Below are positions 16,740 through 25,600 of a stretch of DNA of 64,000 bases, one piece after another (positions within the stretch are counted from its first letter, which is position 1; every line of letters starts with the position of its first letter). The notes under the pieces are model-generated. The model had not been told where the DNA came from and ran no database searches. It saw only the letters and a list, made by a program, of their open reading frames with translations. A program made the position numbers and the translations under genes. The DNA comes from Amycolatopsis pithecellobii (lineage in GTDB: Bacteria; Actinomycetota; Actinomycetes; Mycobacteriales; Pseudonocardiaceae). The stretch lies in NCBI RefSeq assembly GCF_009707865.1, contig NZ_WMBA01000023.1, forward strand, positions 1 to 64,000. Reading direction: 5' to 3'.

Positions 16740-17270
16740 TCAGATGGCGATGCGGGCCAGCGCGGCGGTCCGCGCCTCGATGGACGTGTACTCCCGCAGC
16801 CTCATCGACGAGTTCGTCCCGAACAGCCGGTGGCTGTAGACCAACGGCGGCCGTGCGCCGGAGATCCCGGAACGCACGCGGCCGACGAGGATCTTGTGAT
16901 CACCGGCTTCGACGGCGGAGTCGAGCTCACAGGCCAGCCACGCGGAGCTCTCCTCCAGGCGCGGCAAGCCATGATCGAGCAGCCACGGCACGCCGTCGAA
17001 CCGATCGGGGCCCGGTCGCGCGAAGGCCAGGGCGAGCTCGCTTTGCGCCTCGGCCAGCAGGTTGACGCCGTAGCTGCCGTTGCCTTCGATCCGATCGAGC
17101 AGCCGCGATCCGGATCGGAGCGACACCGCCACGAGCGTCGGCTCGAGCGAGATCGACATGAAGGCGCTCACCGTCGCACCTGCGGGACCGGCGTCCGATA
17201 CGGTCGTGACAATCGTGACCGGCGCCGGCGTCGACGCCATGATGTCGCGGAACCGCGTTGCGTTCACCAC
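16740..17270 (-). CDS. Flavin reductase (HpaC-like small component)
   Basis: 176 residues from GTG 17270, chosen because AGGAGG lies 9 bases upstream (a second GTG follows directly). Motifs are 'TPAPVTIVTTV' near the N-terminus, 'AGATVSAFMSISLEPTLVAVSL' for flavin binding, 'YGVNLLAEAQ' and 'AGDHKILVGRV'. These are standard for the flavin:NAD(P)H reductase family that supplies FADH2/FMNH2 to group-D monooxygenases. It would feed both paralogous oxygenases immediately downstream. Confidence 0.9.
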   Translation of the reverse strand: MVNATRFRDIMASTPAPVTIVTTVSDAGPAGATVSAFMSISLEPTLVAVSLRSGSRLLDRIEGNGSYGVNLLAEAQSELALAFARPGPDRFDGVPWLLDHGLPRLEESSAWLACELDSAVEAGDHKILVGRVRSGISGARPPLVYSHRLFGTNSSMRLREYTSIEARTAALARIAI

Positions 17271-17301
17271 TGGGACCGACCTCCTGAGGTTTGCTGATCC
17301 T

Positions 17302-17910
17302 TCATCCGCGCAGCCACTCGAACGCGGCCGTGTAGAGCGCCTCGACGCGGTCCGGCTGGTCGTCGCCGTAAAGACCCTCACCGACGGTGATGCCGCGCAA
17401 GCTCATGAGGAATGCCAGGTAGCGGTACGGCCGGCGGAACCGCCCGAGGTTTTCCTCACGGAGGTCGAGTACGGCGCCGACCTCGACCGGGGCCACCGTG
17501 TCGCGCTCGTAGATCGCGTGCAGACCGTGGATGAGCCACCCGGAATCGTGGGCCTGCAGTCGATAGAGGATGCGGATATTCGAGGTCAGGTCGACCGGCA
17601 CCCCGTTGATCGAGTCGAGCGAGGTGATCGTCGCCGGGACCTCCGCGACCGCTCGATCGCCGCGGAACCGCACGACCGGCAGACCGATGTGGTGCACGGG
17701 TGAGACCGGTCCGCGGGCGGCGACCTCGGAGGAGGCGACGAACTCCGCGCCGGAGCCGGTGAACCAGCTGAGCTCGACGATCGAATCGGGATGGAAGCAC
17801 TTCCCCATTTCGCTCCACCACCGCCGGTCGCGCGCCTGCCGCTCCCGCCCGATGAGCCCGGTCACCGCGACGACGTCATGGGCACGAACTTCCGCCTGCT
17901 GGTCCGCCAT
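17302..17910 (-). CDS. SnoaL/NTF2-like protein
   Basis: 202 residues from ATG 17910, preceded by AAGGAAGAGAT. The segment 'REREARDRRWW'-like helix ('IGRERQARDRRWWSEMGKCF') followed by 'FHPDSIVELSWFTGSGAEF' and the beta-rich part to 'WLIHGLHAIYERD' matches the cone-shaped NTF2/SnoaL fold, often a hydratase, isomerase or cyclase in aromatic pathways. It is the first gene of the six-gene minus-strand operon. Catalytic residues cannot be fixed. The reading upstream to 18063 crosses the operator and is rejected. Confidence 0.8.
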   Translation of the reverse strand: MADQQAEVRAHDVVAVTGLIGRERQARDRRWWSEMGKCFHPDSIVELSWFTGSGAEFVASSEVAARGPVSPVHHIGLPVVRFRGDRAVAEVPATITSLDSINGVPVDLTSNIRILYRLQAHDSGWLIHGLHAIYERDTVAPVEVGAVLDLREENLGRFRRPYRYLAFLMSLRGITVGEGLYGDDQPDRVEALYTAAFEWLRG

Positions 17911-17950
17911 TGCCGATCTCTTCCTTTTCACCTCGTCGCGCGAGATCAAG

Positions 17951-17971
17951 AGAGTTAATCCGATTAACTCT
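17951..17971. promoter_or_regulatory. 21-bp perfect palindromic operator between TetR gene and oxygenase operon
   Basis: AGAGTTAATC, one central C, then GATTAACTCT form a perfect 21-bp palindrome in the 128-bp gap between the divergent SnoaL-like and TetR genes. A third half-site, CATTAACTCA, lies at 17980-17989. This is the expected position for TetR binding that represses both directions. On the minus strand TTGAGT and TTAATC, 17 bp apart, could be -35 and -10 boxes overlapping the operator. Confidence 0.65.
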
Positions 17972-18038
17972 GCGAATGACATTAACTCAAGTGACGATCC
18001 GTCGCAAGGCGATGAGGTGATCCGGTAGGCTCGCGGTC

Positions 18039-18734
18039 GTGGACGGCCTGCCAGCACCAACACGCCGGGACCGCCTGCGGGCGCAGACCCTCGAGGAGAT
18101 CACCGAGCACGCCATAGCGGTCCTCGACGCCGAGGGTGCCGACGCGTTGACGCTCGCATCCATCGCGAAGTCGACCGGCATTTCGACACCTGGTCTGTAC
18201 CGCTACTTCGCCTCCCGCGACGCGCTGCTGGACGAGCTACAGGTCGTCGCCCACGTCCAGCTCGCGGGGGCACTCGAACGACGGGCCGCCGACTCGGCCG
18301 AGCTCGCACCCCCGCAACGAGTGCGTGCGGTCGTCGACGCCTACCGAGGCTGGGCACTCGCACACCCGAAGCGCTACGCGCTGATGTTCGGCGATCGGGT
18401 CGCCGGTGAAGGCAACGCGAGCCGCGTCGCGGCAGCGGCCAGTCGCGGGATGGAGGTCCTGATCGCAGCACTCGGCGAGCTCTGGGCGACCAACCTGGAG
18501 ACACTCCCGAACGAACGACTGGACCGGCAGCTGCACGACTGGATCCGCAGCCGCACCGGCACCCGTGCTCCTTCGCACATCCTGCGGGCCGCCGTGTTCA
18601 CCTGGACACGGCTGCACGGGATCGTCTCACTGGAGCTGTCCGGCTCCTTCGCCTCCATGGGATTCGATCCGCAACTGCTCCTCGAGGCGGAAATCCAGAA
18701 CGCACTGGCAGGCTTGACCTCAGCCTCGAAGTGA
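18039..18734 (+). CDS. TetR-family repressor of the flanking oxygenase operon
   Basis: 231 residues from GTG 18039. The N-terminal HTH is 'ALTLASIAKSTGISTPGLYRYFASRDALLDEL', typical of TetR/AcrR. The C-terminal ligand domain starts near residue 75 and contains 'YRGWALAHPKRYALMFGDRV', common in actinobacterial members. The gene is divergent from the minus-strand SnoaL-reductase-oxygenase operon, with the palindromic operator between them. Derepression by the operon's aromatic substrate is inferred. Confidence 0.9.
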   Translation: MDGLPAPTRRDRLRAQTLEEITEHAIAVLDAEGADALTLASIAKSTGISTPGLYRYFASRDALLDELQVVAHVQLAGALERRAADSAELAPPQRVRAVVDAYRGWALAHPKRYALMFGDRVAGEGNASRVAAAASRGMEVLIAALGELWATNLETLPNERLDRQLHDWIRSRTGTRAPSHILRAAVFTWTRLHGIVSLELSGSFASMGFDPQLLLEAEIQNALAGLTSASK

Positions 18735-18736
18735 CG

Positions 18737-19948
18737 CTAACCCAACTGGTGGCGCACCAGATCCCGGAATTCGCCGTGCTCGGCTTGGATGAGGGAGTCC
18801 GGCGACCCTTCTTCGATGATTCGGCCATCTCTCATGACAAGCACCCGGTCCGCGGTCATCACCGTCGACAATCGGTGCGCCACAACGATCCTGGTGACGT
18901 GCAAGGCGCCGATACTCGCGCTCACGCGCTCCTGCGTCCGATTGTCGAGGGCGCTGGTCGCTTCGTCGAGCACGACGATGGCCGGCTGCTTGGCCAGAGC
19001 CTGGGCGAGCATCCGCCGTTGTCGCTGGCCACCGGAGAGTCCTGCGCCTCCGTCCAGCAGAACGGTCGACATCCCCATCGGCATCCGCCGGATGTCCTCC
19101 TCCAGCCCCGCAGCTCGCGCGGCAGCCCATGCCTGCGACCAGGTCAGGTGGCCGCTGCCCTGAATGTTGTCGAAGATCGTGCCGGCGAACGGCAACGCAT
19201 CCTGTAACACGACTCCGCACTGGCGGCGCAACCCCGGCATATTGATGTCCGCCAATTCCTGTCCACCCACCGTTATGCTGCCACTGGCCGGAGATTCGAA
19301 ACCCGGCAACAGCCGGAGCAGTGTCGACTTCCCGTATCCCGATGGGCCCACCATCGCGACGAATTCGCCGGGGCTTACCCGAAAACTGATGTCTTGCACG
19401 GCGGGAACATCATCCACCCCGTAGCTGAAGGAGGCGCGATCGAAGCAGATGTCACCACGGGGCGGTAGCGGGGCGCCCTGTGCGTAGTCCTCGGTTTTCG
19501 ACTCCAGTAGGGGATTCAGTCTCCTTTTGACGGAAACCATGATGCCGATGTTCTCGGACAGGCCGCCCAGCTGCAGGACCGCGGCGAGGAGGCCCGTGTA
19601 GGCAGCGACCCAGCTGACCACCTCCGCGTCATCGAGATCACCTCGTATCGGGCCGGAAAGCAGGTAGTAGGCAAGCAAAACCGAGGCGGTCACGGCGGCC
19701 GTCCCGAAGGCGCTCACGACGCCCTGAATCCGGTCGGACCGGCTGCGGGGCGATTGCACCTGGCCAGTCCGCGTCAACCAGCGATCGAACACGAACGGTT
19801 CAGCCGCGGCGGTACGCACCTTCGGCAAGGCGCGAATCCACTGGTATACATCGTCATTCAATCGATAGCGGATGCTCAGCGCACGAGCATTCAAGATTAC
19901 TTGACGAAATGCGACGACGGCGAAGACGGCAAGGTCGACAACGACCAC
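18737..19948 (-). CDS. NHLM-type bacteriocin ABC exporter, 5'-truncated (probable relic)
   Basis: 403 residues from GTG 19948. The ATP-binding half is complete: Walker A 'GPSGYGKSTLLRLLPGFESP', 'GVVLQDALPFAGTIFDNIQG', 'MPMGMSTVLLDGG', signature 'LSGGQRQRRMLAQAL', Walker B 'AIVVLDEATSALDN' and the switch His in 'VVAHRLST'. The wording is that of NHLM-family exporters, which secrete RiPP peptides. Only the last part of the membrane domain remains (about 180 residues, not about 330), no leader-peptidase or upstream domain is present, and a stop lies 3 codons before the GTG. No RiPP precursor or partner is nearby, so this is probably a remnant. Confidence 0.75.
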   Translation of the reverse strand: MVVVDLAVFAVVAFRQVILNARALSIRYRLNDDVYQWIRALPKVRTAAAEPFVFDRWLTRTGQVQSPRSRSDRIQGVVSAFGTAAVTASVLLAYYLLSGPIRGDLDDAEVVSWVAAYTGLLAAVLQLGGLSENIGIMVSVKRRLNPLLESKTEDYAQGAPLPPRGDICFDRASFSYGVDDVPAVQDISFRVSPGEFVAMVGPSGYGKSTLLRLLPGFESPASGSITVGGQELADINMPGLRRQCGVVLQDALPFAGTIFDNIQGSGHLTWSQAWAAARAAGLEEDIRRMPMGMSTVLLDGGAGLSGGQRQRRMLAQALAKQPAIVVLDEATSALDNRTQERVSASIGALHVTRIVVAHRLSTVMTADRVLVMRDGRIIEEGSPDSLIQAEHGEFRDLVRHQLG

Positions 19949-20028
19949 ATGAGATTACGGGCCTCGGATCCCGCGGAACACCCGATGCCATTGGCGCTAA
20001 ACCCTTCATTGCCCCAACAGGAGTGGTC

Positions 20029-20997
20029 TCAACCGGGAGTGGACGAGGCGTCCGATGATCCGGGTGAGTAGCGCACAAGGTGTTTGCCGAGCGTGTCGGC
20101 CAGTTCCTGGGCTTGGCGGACCAGGTCTTCCCGGTAGGTGATGACGGTGTTCCAGTACAGGCAAAAGGTGCCGCGCCTGGTGTCGCCGTTGCACACTGGC
20201 ATACCCATCCAGCTGCGGAAACCTTCGGAGAAAACGAGATCGGTCACGGATTGGAAGAGTGGATCGGTTTGGGCGTCGGCCACGAAGACGTGTTGATTGT
20301 GTTTGACGATATTAGGGAGGACGACCCCCTCGGCCTGACCTTTGATGCGGATTTCCTCGACATAACGGGACGAGAGACCCCGCCAGCGCATCGTGGCCGG
20401 CCACCGGGAAGCCGGGTCGGCGGGCCAGACGTTCCCGGTGGCCACGTGGACTCGGTCGGCCCCCAGCGACGCAGTGGCCACCTCGCAGGCGAGGTCGAGC
20501 AGTTCGGACAGGGAGCCGACTTTCGAGGCTTGCTTGTCGAACTGCTCGAAATGGTCCGGCCGGGCAGCGGTGCCGCTGGTGATCGTCTCGACGACATGCG
20601 TCGAGAGTGACTCCTCGATCCCCGGTCCTTGTTCGACATGGCGGACGTAGAACTCGAGAGCGTCGCTGTCGGACTCGAACGACGCGCGCACGATCAGTTC
20701 GTAGGCCCCTGTGGTCAGGTGGACCTCGTCCACCTCGGGCAGGGACGCCAGCCGGTCGGCGACGACGAACCGCTGACCGGAGCGGACCCGCACCAGGACA
20801 ATGAGCCGTGACGGCGGCGTTTGGCGGTCCAGGGTGGCCACGACCCGCATCCCGTCGCGCTCGATCAATCGGCGGATCCGCTGGCGCACGGTCTTCTCCG
20901 ACACCCCGACCTTGGCGGCGACGTCGAGATTGGACATGCGCCCGTTCCCGGCCAGCAGTCCGAAGATCTTCTTATCCAGCGCGTCGAGCTCGCGCAC
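20029..20997 (-). CDS. Lrp/AsnC-family regulator with C-terminal GAF-like domain
   Basis: 322 residues from GTG 20997, with AAAGGAGG 5 bases upstream. Residues 1-60 form the AsnC HTH ('LDALDKKIFGLLAGNGRMS', 'VAAKVGVSEKTVRQRIRRL'). Residues 65-140 form the RAM/effector domain ('VDEVHLTTGAYELIVRA'). A C-terminal segment ending 'GMPVCNGDTRRGTFCLYWNT' looks like a GAF domain. Ordinary Lrp proteins are about 150 residues, so the fusion is unusual. It is divergent from the LLM and nitroreductase genes, which it probably controls through the palindromes at 21025-21078. Confidence 0.82.
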   Translation of the reverse strand: MRELDALDKKIFGLLAGNGRMSNLDVAAKVGVSEKTVRQRIRRLIERDGMRVVATLDRQTPPSRLIVLVRVRSGQRFVVADRLASLPEVDEVHLTTGAYELIVRASFESDSDALEFYVRHVEQGPGIEESLSTHVVETITSGTAARPDHFEQFDKQASKVGSLSELLDLACEVATASLGADRVHVATGNVWPADPASRWPATMRWRGLSSRYVEEIRIKGQAEGVVLPNIVKHNQHVFVADAQTDPLFQSVTDLVFSEGFRSWMGMPVCNGDTRRGTFCLYWNTVITYREDLVRQAQELADTLGKHLVRYSPGSSDASSTPG

Positions 20998-21024
20998 ATG
21001 AACCTCCTTTGACTTTCCCCCCGT

Positions 21025-21078
21025 GCAGAGTACTCTGCGTAAGTCCGAAGTTCGACCCAGCTAGGTCGAAATTCGGAC
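21025..21078. promoter_or_regulatory. Two palindromes in the Lrp-GAF/LLM divergent promoter
   Basis: GCAGAGTACTCTGC at 21025-21038 is a perfect 14-bp palindrome. At 21043-21078 GTCCGAAGTTCGACC is followed after six bases by its inverted copy with one mismatch, 36 bp in all. They lie between the divergent starts at 20997 and 21111. Paired sites suit an Lrp/AsnC octamer that wraps DNA, and autoregulation is likely. Confidence 0.6.
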
Positions 21079-21110
21079 CTTCAACCCACGAAGAGAGGAC
21101 GCGGCAAGGC

Positions 21111-21944
21111 ATGCGATTCGCCTTCAGGACCGCCCCGCAGAACACCACCTGGGCCGAGATACTGGCCGTCTGGCAGGTGGCTGACGACATCGAGGTGTTC
21201 GAATCAGGATGGACCTTCGACCACTTCTATCCCATTTTCTCCGACAGCCGAGGGCCGTGTCTGGAAGGTTGGACGGTCACGACCGCCCTGGCTCAGGCGA
21301 CCAAGCGGCTGCGATTCGGAACCCTCGCGACGGGGATCCATCACCGGCATCCCGCCGTGCTCGCCAACATGGCGTCGGCGCTCGACATCATTTCCGGAGG
21401 CCGGCTGGAGCTGGGCATCGGGGCAGGGTGGAACGAAGAGGAATCGGCCGCCTACGGCATTGCGCTCGGTACGCCCGCGGAGCGCAGCGACCGGTTCGAG
21501 GAGGCCTGCGAGGTGCTCACCAGCCTCCTGACCCAGGAGGCGACCACCTTCTCGGGCAAGTACTACCAACTTTCGGACGCCCGCAATGAACCCAAAGGCG
21601 TCCAGCGTCCCCACCCGCCGATCTGCATCGGGGGCAACGGAGAGAAGCGCACTCTCCGCACGGCGGCGCGTTTCGCTCAGCATTGGAGTTTCCTCGGCGG
21701 GACCCCACCGGAATTCGCCCGGAAAAGGGACGTCCTCCATGCCCACTGCACCGACCTGGGTCGAGATCCGAGCGAGATTCTCTTGTCCAGCCCCGTGCTC
21801 TACGACGGAGACGCGGGAGCCACCGCCGCATCGGCTGCCGCGCTGGGAGAGGAAGGACTGGACCTCGCCATCATCCCCCTGAAGCCACCGCTCGACCCGG
21901 CGGTACTCGAGCCTCTCGCGTCCGCCCTTTCCGAGATCGGCTAG
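21111..21944 (+). CDS. LLM-class (luciferase-like) flavin/F420-dependent oxidoreductase
   Basis: 277 residues from ATG 21111. An open frame extends back to 20808, but that part runs antisense to the Lrp gene and is rejected. The protein shows 'ESGWTFDHFYPIF', 'EGWTVTTALAQATKRLRFGTLATG', 'HPAVLANMASALDIISGGRLELGIGAGW' and 'PHPPICIGGNGEKRTLRTAARFAQHW', all standard for the bacterial luciferase-like TIM barrel. The cofactor (FMN or F420) cannot be decided. It is followed 57 bp later by a nitroreductase gene in the same direction, so both belong to the Lrp-controlled unit. Confidence 0.9.
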   Translation: MRFAFRTAPQNTTWAEILAVWQVADDIEVFESGWTFDHFYPIFSDSRGPCLEGWTVTTALAQATKRLRFGTLATGIHHRHPAVLANMASALDIISGGRLELGIGAGWNEEESAAYGIALGTPAERSDRFEEACEVLTSLLTQEATTFSGKYYQLSDARNEPKGVQRPHPPICIGGNGEKRTLRTAARFAQHWSFLGGTPPEFARKRDVLHAHCTDLGRDPSEILLSSPVLYDGDAGATAASAAALGEEGLDLAIIPLKPPLDPAVLEPLASALSEIG

Positions 21945-22001
21945 CCACCCTCGCGCCAGAAGACGACGCGGAAATGAAAGGCGAAATCGTGGAGGTAGCG
22001 C

Positions 22002-22607
22002 ATGGATGTGTTTGAGGCGATGGAGTCGGCCATGACCATGCGGTGGTTATCCGACAAGCCAGTACCGGATGAACTGGTCGAGAAACTGATCTGGGCCGGC
22101 ACCAGGGCACCGAGTCCGGAGAACTCTCAACTCTGGGACTTCATTGTGGTCAAGTCACCGGAACAGCGTGCACGTCTGCACGAGACCATTGTTCCCGACA
22201 TCTCCGCGCTCGACGCCATCCGCGGGAGGCTGGCCGGTGCTGCGGACCCGGTGAAACGTCGTATGGGAGAGGGTGCCTATCACCTGATGTCCACGCTCCG
22301 GGAGGCTCCGATCCTCATCTTCGTATGTGGGTCATCGTTTGTTCCTGGCGACCCGAGAGAGGACCGCTACCAGTTCTCCGCCATTTACGGGGCCACGCAA
22401 AACATGCTCGTGGCCGGAAGGGCACTCGGCTTGGGGGTCGCCCCGACCGGCCTGCATCACCTCAACACCAGAGGCGTCCGGGCAATGCTCAAGGTGCCAG
22501 ACCACAAGACCATCGGGATGACCGTGGCGGTGGGCTGGCCAACCCGTCCATTCCGTCCCGTCAAACGGAAGCCGATCGCGGACGTCATGCACTTCGATAC
22601 TTGGTGA
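22002..22607 (+). CDS. Nitroreductase-family flavoprotein
   Basis: 201 residues, with GGAGGT just upstream of the ATG. The N-terminal 'AMESAMTMRWLSDKPVPDELVEKLIWAGTRAPSPENSQLWDFIVVK' pattern is that of FMN-dependent nitroreductases, where the Arg-rich loop and the SPEN-Q segment bind FMN phosphate. 'GATQNMLVAGRALGLGVAPTG' and 'IGMTVAVGWP' are the usual C-terminal motifs. It acts in the cytosol on nitro, enone or similar substrates with NAD(P)H. It shares an operon with the LLM enzyme. Confidence 0.9.
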   Translation: MDVFEAMESAMTMRWLSDKPVPDELVEKLIWAGTRAPSPENSQLWDFIVVKSPEQRARLHETIVPDISALDAIRGRLAGAADPVKRRMGEGAYHLMSTLREAPILIFVCGSSFVPGDPREDRYQFSAIYGATQNMLVAGRALGLGVAPTGLHHLNTRGVRAMLKVPDHKTIGMTVAVGWPTRPFRPVKRKPIADVMHFDTW

Positions 22608-22688
22608 ACGCCGGGTTTGCCGCCGCGTTGCGGCCCGGGAGCGCTACGCTGGGCGCCGCCGTCGGGAGTGTCGACGATCGGAGCAGGG

Positions 22689-25600
22689 TTGGGACTGGGG
22701 GCGAACGTCACGCGGGCGCAGGTGGTCGAGTTCTGGCGGACGGTGGAGATGTTCGGTCCCCAGAAGGTCGACCCGCCCGATCGGGAACGGCAGATGTTCA
22801 TGGCACGGCCGGGGCAGCCGCTGCCGTGGGAGCCGGACCACGACCTCGCCGGGTGGCGGATCGATCGGGATCAAGCCTGGCGGCACACCGTCTACCTCGG
22901 TATCTACCGCCGCGCTGACGTGTTCGACGTGCTCTCGCAGGTCTTCGAACCGGACCAGGACAGTTATGACGAACGTCCGGGAGGGGACAGCGCGATCGCC
23001 GCATTCCTGGTCGGCGAGGACGGCCGGGCGTTGCTCAACTCGGAGGTGTTGTCGAGCTGCGCCTGGGCCACCGGCGAGGTGCACCGGTCTCAGGGCTGTG
23101 GACCGGACTGGCTGGCGCTGCTGCAGGATGCCGAACTCGACTTCAGCGCCGAGTGGCGGGACTTCGTCACCGACGAAGTGTTCCCCGGGGACGAGGACAC
23201 GCCGCCGCAGTACGTTCCCCGGGTTCTGGACTTCGCCGACCTCATGCGGTGCCTGGAGATCGCCGTCGGCGCGGCGGGGACCTCCGCTGCGCTCTCCGTG
23301 ACGGACATCCGGATCCAGAGCCAGATCGTGGCCCGCCGCAACGCGGACAGCCCCGGCGGTCACGACTTCCTCAACAGCTTCATCATGAGTGACCTTGCCC
23401 TGGTCGCGGAGCAGACGGCGAAGGACGACATCGGTGCCGCACTGCGTGACTACCTGCGGCCCGCCACTGAGATTCCCACCGGCCGCCGGGTGGATGTGCG
23501 AGATCGGTTGGACCACGTGCTGGCCGGAACCGCACCGCGCGCAGTTCCGAGCGGCCGTTGGCCGAGCAACCCGGCGCACGCACTGGCACTGAACCAGCAA
23601 TTGGCCGTCATCACCGCGTCCGGCCTGCTGGACACGACCGGTCTCATCGGCGTCAACGGGCCGCCGGGGACGGGCAAGACCACCATGCTCCGCGACCTCA
23701 TCGCGGACCTGGTCGTGACCAGGGCACAGCGGCTCGCCGCCCTGCCGGAGCCGAGTGGGGCCTTCACCGGCCAACGGTTGAGCTGGCGCACCGGCGAACG
23801 CAAACGAGTGATCCATCCGTGGAATCCCAATTTGACCGGATTCGAGATCGTTCTGGCGTCGACGAACAACGGCGCCGTGCAGAACGTCACCGACGAAATC
23901 CCGGCGGCAGACGCTATCGACGAGTCGTGGCAGGAACACGCTGCCGAGGTGGACTACTTCACGGACATCGCCACCGCGCTGCTCGCGCCGGGGCCGAAGG
24001 CCGAGCCGGGAAAAACGCCTGCCGCCGAGGATCCCCATGGCTGGGCGTTGGTCGCGGCCAGGCTGGGCAACAAGGCGAACCGCAGTCGGTTCGTCGACAA
24101 CTTCTGGTACCACAAACCGATCGACCCGGCCGCCGACGATGCCTGGCACGGCATGTGGTCCGTGCTGAAGACCTACGAGCAGACGCCACCCGACAGCACG
24201 TGGGCGGCCGCCACCGAGGAGTTCAGGACCGCCGAGGCCCGGGTCGAGGAGGTGCGGGCCGAGCGAGCCGCCGTGTACCAGTCGCTCGACCACCGAAGCG
24301 GCCTTGTGGCCGGCGTGGCCGGACAACGGCAGGCCGTCGCCGAAGCCGGGCAGCGGGCCGATGCGGCGCGGGCACGCCGCGAGGATGCCGTCGACGCCGA
24401 ACGCGTCCACAAGGCGGAAGCCGACCGCATCGCCCTGGCCCGGCAGGCGGAGACGGAACAGGCCGCGCGCGATCGCCTGGCCGTCGCCGAAGATGTCATC
24501 CGCGAACGAACGGCCCTCATCGAGCGGCTCAGCACTGGCCGCCGGGCCACTGCGGAACGAAAGGTCCAGTCGTACGAGCGCGAAGCGGCCGATCGCTGGA
24601 CGGCGCACGAAGCCCACCAGGACGACCCGCCGGGATGGGGGGAAATTGTCCGCACCTTGGGCGGTGCGAAGAGGAAGTGGTCCCGAAAGGACAAGTGGCT
24701 GGCCAAGCAAGTCGCTGCCGCCAAACAGGAGCTTACCGAAGCGCATCAGGAACTGGGGGCCGTTCAAACGGAGATCGACGCCGCCCAGCGGGATGTCGAC
24801 GCCGCCGCGTATGAGGTGGAATCCGTGCAGCGCATGCTGACGGCCGGCATACCAGTGCCGGACGTCTACCACGAGCCGCTCGTGACAGCACGGAGGGCGG
24901 TCGCGGTGGCCGACGAGGAACTGACCTCGACCGTGCACGCCCACGCGGACGCCACGTCGAAACTCCAGGCGCTGGAAGAAGAACTCGCCGTCCTCGACGG
25001 CCGGCTCGCCGACGCGGCCGCGGCCCTCGGCCGGCACTACCCGGACACCGCCTGGTGGCAGGACCGCGAGCGCCGGGAGCTCGCCGCCCTGTGGACCGAC
25101 GCCGAGTGGAACACCGCGCGCAGCGCCCTGTTCCTCGCGGCTTTGGCTCTGCACAAAGCCTTCCTGCGGCACCTGCCCACCGAGATGCGCCAGAACCTCC
25201 AGGCCGCCATGGACGTGGTCAACGGCGAGGCGCCCCGCGACGCCGACGACGAGGCAGTGCTCGCCGCGTGGCAGAGCCTCTTCTTCGTGGTGCCCGTGGT
25301 GTCCACGACGTTCGCCTCCTACGCTCGGCTGTTCGGTCACCTCGGCCGGGAGGCGCTCGGCTGGCTGCTGATCGACGAGGCCGGCCAGGCGACGCCGCAG
25401 AACGCCGCCGGTGCGCTGTGGCGGACGCGGCGGGCCGTGGTCGTCGGCGACCCCCTGCAACTCGAACCGATCACCGTCCTCCCCTTCCGCGCGGAACAGG
25501 CCATCCGACGGGAATTCGATGTCGACGAGCAGTGGTTGACCAGCCACACCTCCGTGCAGCGGCTCGCCGACCGGCTCACCTCGCTCGGCACCTGGCTGCC

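Noticed and set aside
20808-21110. N-terminal extension of the LLM enzyme back to 20808
   Set aside because: That part lies antisense to the Lrp gene and its translation is an Arg-rich shadow. The enzyme begins normally at 21111.
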